A DNA stretch of 8,336 nucleotides, from assembly GCA_049512335.1 (NCBI GenBank), contig JBEKXE010000182.1:1-8336 (forward strand), given 5' to 3'. Shown in pieces: positions 5,849 to 8,336 of the stretch; within the stretch, counting starts at the first letter, position 1; each line of letters starts with the position of its first letter. Position numbers and translations under genes: made by a program. Source of the DNA: Lustribacter sp049512335. Lineage in GTDB: Bacteria > Vulcanimicrobiota > Vulcanimicrobiia > Vulcanimicrobiales > Vulcanimicrobiaceae. Under the pieces are notes generated by a model that saw only the letters and a program-made list of their open reading frames with translations, was not told the origin of the DNA and made no database searches.

Positions 5849-6883
5849 GTGACCGCCTTGCAGCGCGGGTTCTGGTTTGCGCTGCTGGCCGCGTTGGCGT
5901 TCGGCGTCACGACGCCGCTCATCGCGGCGCTCGGCGGCGAAGCCGGTCCGTGGTCGACCGCCGGCTGGCTCTATCTCGGCAGCGCGCTCTTCGCCGCCCT
6001 GGCCGAACGTAAACCGCGCGCGCTCGTGCGCGGCGTGCGGAAGTACGTGCCGCTGCTGGCGGCGATCGCGCTCATCGGCGGCATGCTGGCACCGGCCGCG
6101 TACGTGATCGGCTTGCGCGACGCGGGCCCGTTCTTCGCCTCGCTGGCGTTGAACATGGAGGCGCCGTTCAGCGTCGCGATCGCGGCAGTGGCGTTCCACG
6201 AGTACGTCAACGGCCGTGTCGTCGCGGCGATGCTGGCCATCGTCGCGGGCGCGTCGCTGCTGACGTTCGGTCAAGATACCGGCACGGGATTGCATGCGGG
6301 CGTGCTTTTGGTGGTCGCGGCGACCGCGTTGTGGGCGTTCGACAACGCGCTCTCGTCGCGCTTGGGCGAACTCGATCCGCGCGTTACCGTCTTTTGGAAG
6401 AGCGCCGGCGGCGCCGCGCTCTCGCTCCTGACCGGGATGCTGCTGCACGAACCGGCAGGCACTCCGGCGACGGTGGCGGCGCTGCTGCTGATCGGTGCCG
6501 GCGGTTACGGCGCGAGCCTCGTGCTGTACTTGCGTGCGCAGCGCACGTTCGGCGTCGCCCGCACGGCGTCGGTGTTCGCGACGGCCCCGTTCATCGGCGC
6601 CGTCGGCTCGTTCGCGTTCGGGAAGACGGCCCTGACGCTGCCGGGGATCGCGGCCTTCGTCGCCATGGCCGGCGGCGTCTACCTGCATGCGACGGAGCGC
6701 CATGCGCACCGCCACCACCATCACGCGCAGGAACACACGCACCCGCACCGGCACGACGATCCGCACCACGACCACGCGCATGAAGCAGCCGTGCTCGGCG
6801 AACACACGCACCATCACGCACACGGGGAGCTGGAGCACACCCACGAGCACGCCCCCGACCCCGAACACTCGCACACGCATTGA
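5849..6883 (+). CDS. EamA/DMT-family transporter with histidine-rich C-terminal tail
   Basis: This inner-membrane protein of 344 residues has about ten predicted helices, arranged as two EamA repeats (about 5-140 and 146-280). That is the drug/metabolite transporter fold. Repeat 1 has the typical segment LNMEAPFSVAIAAVAFHE in its fourth helix, and repeat 2 the matching SVFATAPFIGAVGSF. After the last helix (GIAAFVAMAGGVYL) comes a 65-residue tail with 26 histidines in HxH and HHHH clusters plus Asp/Glu, suited to binding Zn, Ni, Co or Cu. I recall other EamA proteins with similar His tails, so the tail seems to define a subfamily of unknown substrate. Start choice: GTG 5849 gives a short N terminus before the first helix and leaves room for divergent promoters. 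In-frame TTG 5789 (20 residues longer, 364 in total) or TTG 5858 are alternatives, and no strong Shine-Dalgarno settles it. Metal export, or metal-regulated export of a metabolite, is inference. A link to nickel for the nearby hydrogenase maturation genes is only suggestive. Confidence 0.87.
   Translation: MTALQRGFWFALLAALAFGVTTPLIAALGGEAGPWSTAGWLYLGSALFAALAERKPRALVRGVRKYVPLLAAIALIGGMLAPAAYVIGLRDAGPFFASLALNMEAPFSVAIAAVAFHEYVNGRVVAAMLAIVAGASLLTFGQDTGTGLHAGVLLVVAATALWAFDNALSSRLGELDPRVTVFWKSAGGAALSLLTGMLLHEPAGTPATVAALLLIGAGGYGASLVLYLRAQRTFGVARTASVFATAPFIGAVGSFAFGKTALTLPGIAAFVAMAGGVYLHATERHAHRHHHHAQEHTHPHRHDDPHHDHAHEAAVLGEHTHHHAHGELEHTHEHAPDPEHSHTH
6686..6880 (+). other. Histidine-rich tail-coding segment (26 His of 65 codons)
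   Basis: This is the last 65 codons of the transporter gene, dominated by CAC/CAT His codons with interspersed Glu, Asp, Ala, Thr and Pro. At the DNA level it is a CA-rich low-complexity run quite unlike the flanking coding sequence. It contains HHHH, HHH and many HxH steps, with a non-His spacer (EAAVLGE) dividing it into two clusters. It looks like a metal-binding or metal-buffering appendage, not a folded domain. Confidence 0.8.
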
Positions 6884-6954
6884 AATCGTCCCAAGCAAGG
6901 GGGCGCGTGCTCGGTGCCGCGTATTTACGAGGAGTCAGCCGCCCGTTCTCGTTT

Positions 6955-6960
6955 GGAGGA
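6955..6960 (+). promoter_or_regulatory. Strong ribosome binding site of the lipoprotein gene
   Basis: GGAGGA lies 8 bases before ATG 6969. This is the clearest Shine-Dalgarno in the window, and it fixes the lipoprotein start. The rest of the 85-base gap after the transporter stop (6884-6968) shows a weak TATTTA at 6922 that could be a -10 element, but no matching -35 and no convincing terminator hairpin. Whether this gene has its own promoter or reads through from the transporter is open. Confidence 0.65.
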
Positions 6961-6968
6961 ACCTCATT

Positions 6969-8336
6969 ATGATCGTTTCCGTGCGCGCGCTTCCAACCGT
7001 GGCGCTCTTTGGCTTTCTCGCTGCGGTGGTCGCCGTTGCGGGCTGTAGCGGAGGCGTCAACACCACGCCGGTGTCGACAACCACGACACCGTCAGGCTCG
7101 ACCGCGTCGTTCGCCACGATCGCCGGTCCGCCGACGACGCTCTCGGCAGCCGCGGCTGCCGTCGCGGTGCCGTCGGTCGCGGGCACCACGAGCGTCGGCG
7201 GCAGCGTTATGATCGCGTCGGCGAGCGGCGGGACCGCAGTCGTGACGGTCGCTTCGGTGACGACCTCGACCGGGGCCGGCGGACCGCCGGTCCTGCTGTC
7301 GAGCGTCGGGCGCCGCGGTGCGCAAGACTTCAACGGAACGACGATTACGCCCGTGTATTACGTCGGTGTAACCAACACCGGAACGTCGCCGACAACGGTC
7401 ACGATCCCGACGCTGACCTTCAACGTGACCGTCGGCGCGGGACAGTCGACGGGCCTCGCGCACTACGATCCGACGCAGCCGCAGAACGGCTGGAACCAGC
7501 ACTGCGCCTTCGGCACGGGCCAGGTGAACACCAACGGAAACACCACGACGTACACGCCGGGCGGAACCGGGAACGCGCAGTTCACGCTCTATCCCGGCGC
7601 GACGCTGTGGTTCGCGCCGTACACCTACTCGTCGAGCAACACGGCCGTGCCGACCGCGCCGCCGGTCGCGCCCACGACCGCACCGACGTCGGCGCCGCCG
7701 CCGTCATCGCTGACGGGAACCTATGTGGGCTCGGCCCAGCAGACGTCACCGTCGCAGCAGGCATCGCAATACCTCGAGATTTCGCTGACACAGACAGGCT
7801 CGAGCGTGTCCGGAACGATGAGCGTGCTGCCGGCTTCCTCGACGGAAGGCGGTTTCTTCGGTCCGGTCAGCGGCTCCATCTCGAACGGCACGCTCTCGCT
7901 CAGCGCGACGCCGCAGTACGGCGGCAGCTGCCCGGCTACGATCAACGGGACGGCCAGCGGGATGCTCATCTCGGGCACGTTCAGCTCCCCGGCCTGCGCG
8001 GGCGGCAACTCGACCGCCGTCAGCGGGACGTTCTCGGCGGTGCTGCAGAGCGGCTCGTTGCCGACGCTCAGTGGAACCTATAACGGCACGATCAAGGACT
8101 CAACGAACGGGTCGGGGACGATCAGCTTGGCGGTTACCACGCCGGGAACGGTATTCAGCGGGACCGGGACCGTCTCGTACCCGTCGAATCCGAGCGCGAA
8201 CGGAACGAGCGCGTTCGTCGGGTTCGTCTCGAGCGCGACGAGCGCGACATTCGCGATCATCGGAAGCGGCGGTAGCAACAATAACAACAATAACGGCGGC
8301 AATTGCCAGCCCTTCGGCACGCTGACGATCGCGAGC
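6969..8336 (+). CDS. Secreted lipoprotein with tandem beta-rich domains (3' end outside window)
   Basis: The frame is open for 456 codons from ATG 6969 to the right edge without a stop, so the gene is 3'-partial. Residues 1-25 form a lipoprotein signal peptide: R6, a hydrophobic core, then lipobox V-A-G-C with the lipidated cysteine at C26, followed by SGG. A Thr/Ser/Val/Ala/Gly-rich region (27-215) contains an Ig-like strand pattern (YYVGVTNTGTSPTTVTIPTL) and a segment rich in Asn, Gly and aromatics. Next is a Pro/Ala/Thr linker (226-247), then two related beta-rich repeats beginning LTGTYVG (248) and LSGTYNG (367). Repeat 1 has two cysteines (C321, C343) that could form a disulfide. Repeat 2 contains a run of six Asn (437-442) before GGNC (C446), matching GGSC of repeat 1. 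Very few charged residues, abundant small residues and paired Cys suit an extracytoplasmic surface protein. I do not recognise a named family, and no enzyme motif is visible. The strong GGAGGA ribosome site suggests good expression. Codon use is slightly richer in A/T than its neighbours, mainly from Asn and Thr codons. Confidence 0.85.
   Translation, partial: MIVSVRALPTVALFGFLAAVVAVAGCSGGVNTTPVSTTTTPSGSTASFATIAGPPTTLSAAAAAVAVPSVAGTTSVGGSVMIASASGGTAVVTVASVTTSTGAGGPPVLLSSVGRRGAQDFNGTTITPVYYVGVTNTGTSPTTVTIPTLTFNVTVGAGQSTGLAHYDPTQPQNGWNQHCAFGTGQVNTNGNTTTYTPGGTGNAQFTLYPGATLWFAPYTYSSSNTAVPTAPPVAPTTAPTSAPPPSSLTGTYVGSAQQTSPSQQASQYLEISLTQTGSSVSGTMSVLPASSTEGGFFGPVSGSISNGTLSLSATPQYGGSCPATINGTASGMLISGTFSSPACAGGNSTAVSGTFSAVLQSGSLPTLSGTYNGTIKDSTNGSGTISLAVTTPGTVFSGTGTVSYPSNPSANGTSAFVGFVSSATSATFAIIGSGGSNNNNNNGGNCQPFGTLTIAS
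7710..8336 (+). repeat. Two-copy protein-level repeat in the lipoprotein (about 119-residue period)
   Basis: Copy 1 runs from 7710 to about 8066, and copy 2 from 8067 to the window edge (incomplete). Shared landmarks are L(T/S)GTY(V/N)G at the start, an ISL strand followed by a SGT turn (VSGTMSV versus FSGTGTV), alternating small/hydrophobic strands, and GG(S/N)C followed by P and a TI-containing strand. The DNA copies have diverged, so this is an old domain duplication and not a recent tandem repeat. The strand-rich pattern suggests small beta barrels or sandwiches. Confidence 0.55.

Noticed and set aside
5817..5852. ATG at 5817 as a transporter start.
   Set aside because: It is out of frame with the transporter and meets a stop after 11 codons.
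5779..5922. Upstream extension of thrS by 48 codons to an ATG at 5922.
   Set aside because: The extra residues are Ala/Ser/Asn-rich with no TGS similarity and would lie over the N-terminal coding region of the divergent transporter.
4790..6898. Long minus-strand open frame (about 700 codons) antisense to the transporter gene and overlapping thrS.
   Set aside because: The start is antisense to the His-rich tail, giving Val/Arg/Met-rich sequence, and the rest is an out-of-frame shadow of thrS and the transporter. No domain is recognisable.
8277..8294. AAC/AAT run as a microsatellite or regulatory repeat.
   Set aside because: It is in frame within the lipoprotein and encodes six Asn, most simply a flexible loop insertion; too short to claim more.

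Overview
The window is a gene-dense, very G+C-rich bacterial stretch (roughly two thirds or more G+C, third positions almost always G or C). It holds seven protein genes and no recognisable RNA gene, mobile element or CRISPR array. The organism cannot be fixed from this sequence alone. The hydrogenase-maturation genes, the TGS-less threonyl-tRNA synthetase and the Thr/Ser/Gly-rich lipoprotein would fit a soil-type, high-G+C lineage such as Candidatus Eremiobacterota (WPS-2) or a similar phylum. That placement is a guess.

Left block, plus strand (12-3706): three overlapping genes that look like the tail of a [NiFe]-hydrogenase maturation (hyp) operon. They are a double-SIS-domain protein related to sedoheptulose-7-phosphate isomerase (GmhA), a 77-residue glutaredoxin-like protein with a CPYC site and an extra C-terminal cysteine, and full-length HypF, the carbamoyltransferase that starts CN ligand synthesis for the NiFe(CN)2CO centre. 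Reading frames overlap by 11 and 17 bases, so the three are very probably co-translated. The hydrogenase subunits and the other hyp genes are not in view and are expected to the left.

Middle block, minus strand (3652-5778): thrS, encoding a threonyl-tRNA synthetase with a complete editing domain and catalytic core but no N-terminal TGS domain. It is followed without a gap by a small DUF695-like gene starting on GTG. That gene runs convergently into hypF and overlaps its 3' end by 55 bases.

Right block, plus strand (5849-8336): a ten-helix EamA/DMT-type transporter, divergent from thrS, ending in an extreme histidine-rich cytoplasmic or periplasmic tail (26 His in the last 65 residues). After 85 bases comes a secreted lipoprotein with a strong ribosome binding site. 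It has a proline-rich linker and two copies of a beta-rich domain, and its frame is still open at the right edge of the window.

The most interesting points are the double-SIS protein, whose two halves have lost complementary parts of the GmhA active site; its tight coupling to a three-cysteine glutaredoxin and hypF; and the His-rich transporter nearby, which might (inference only) handle a transition metal.
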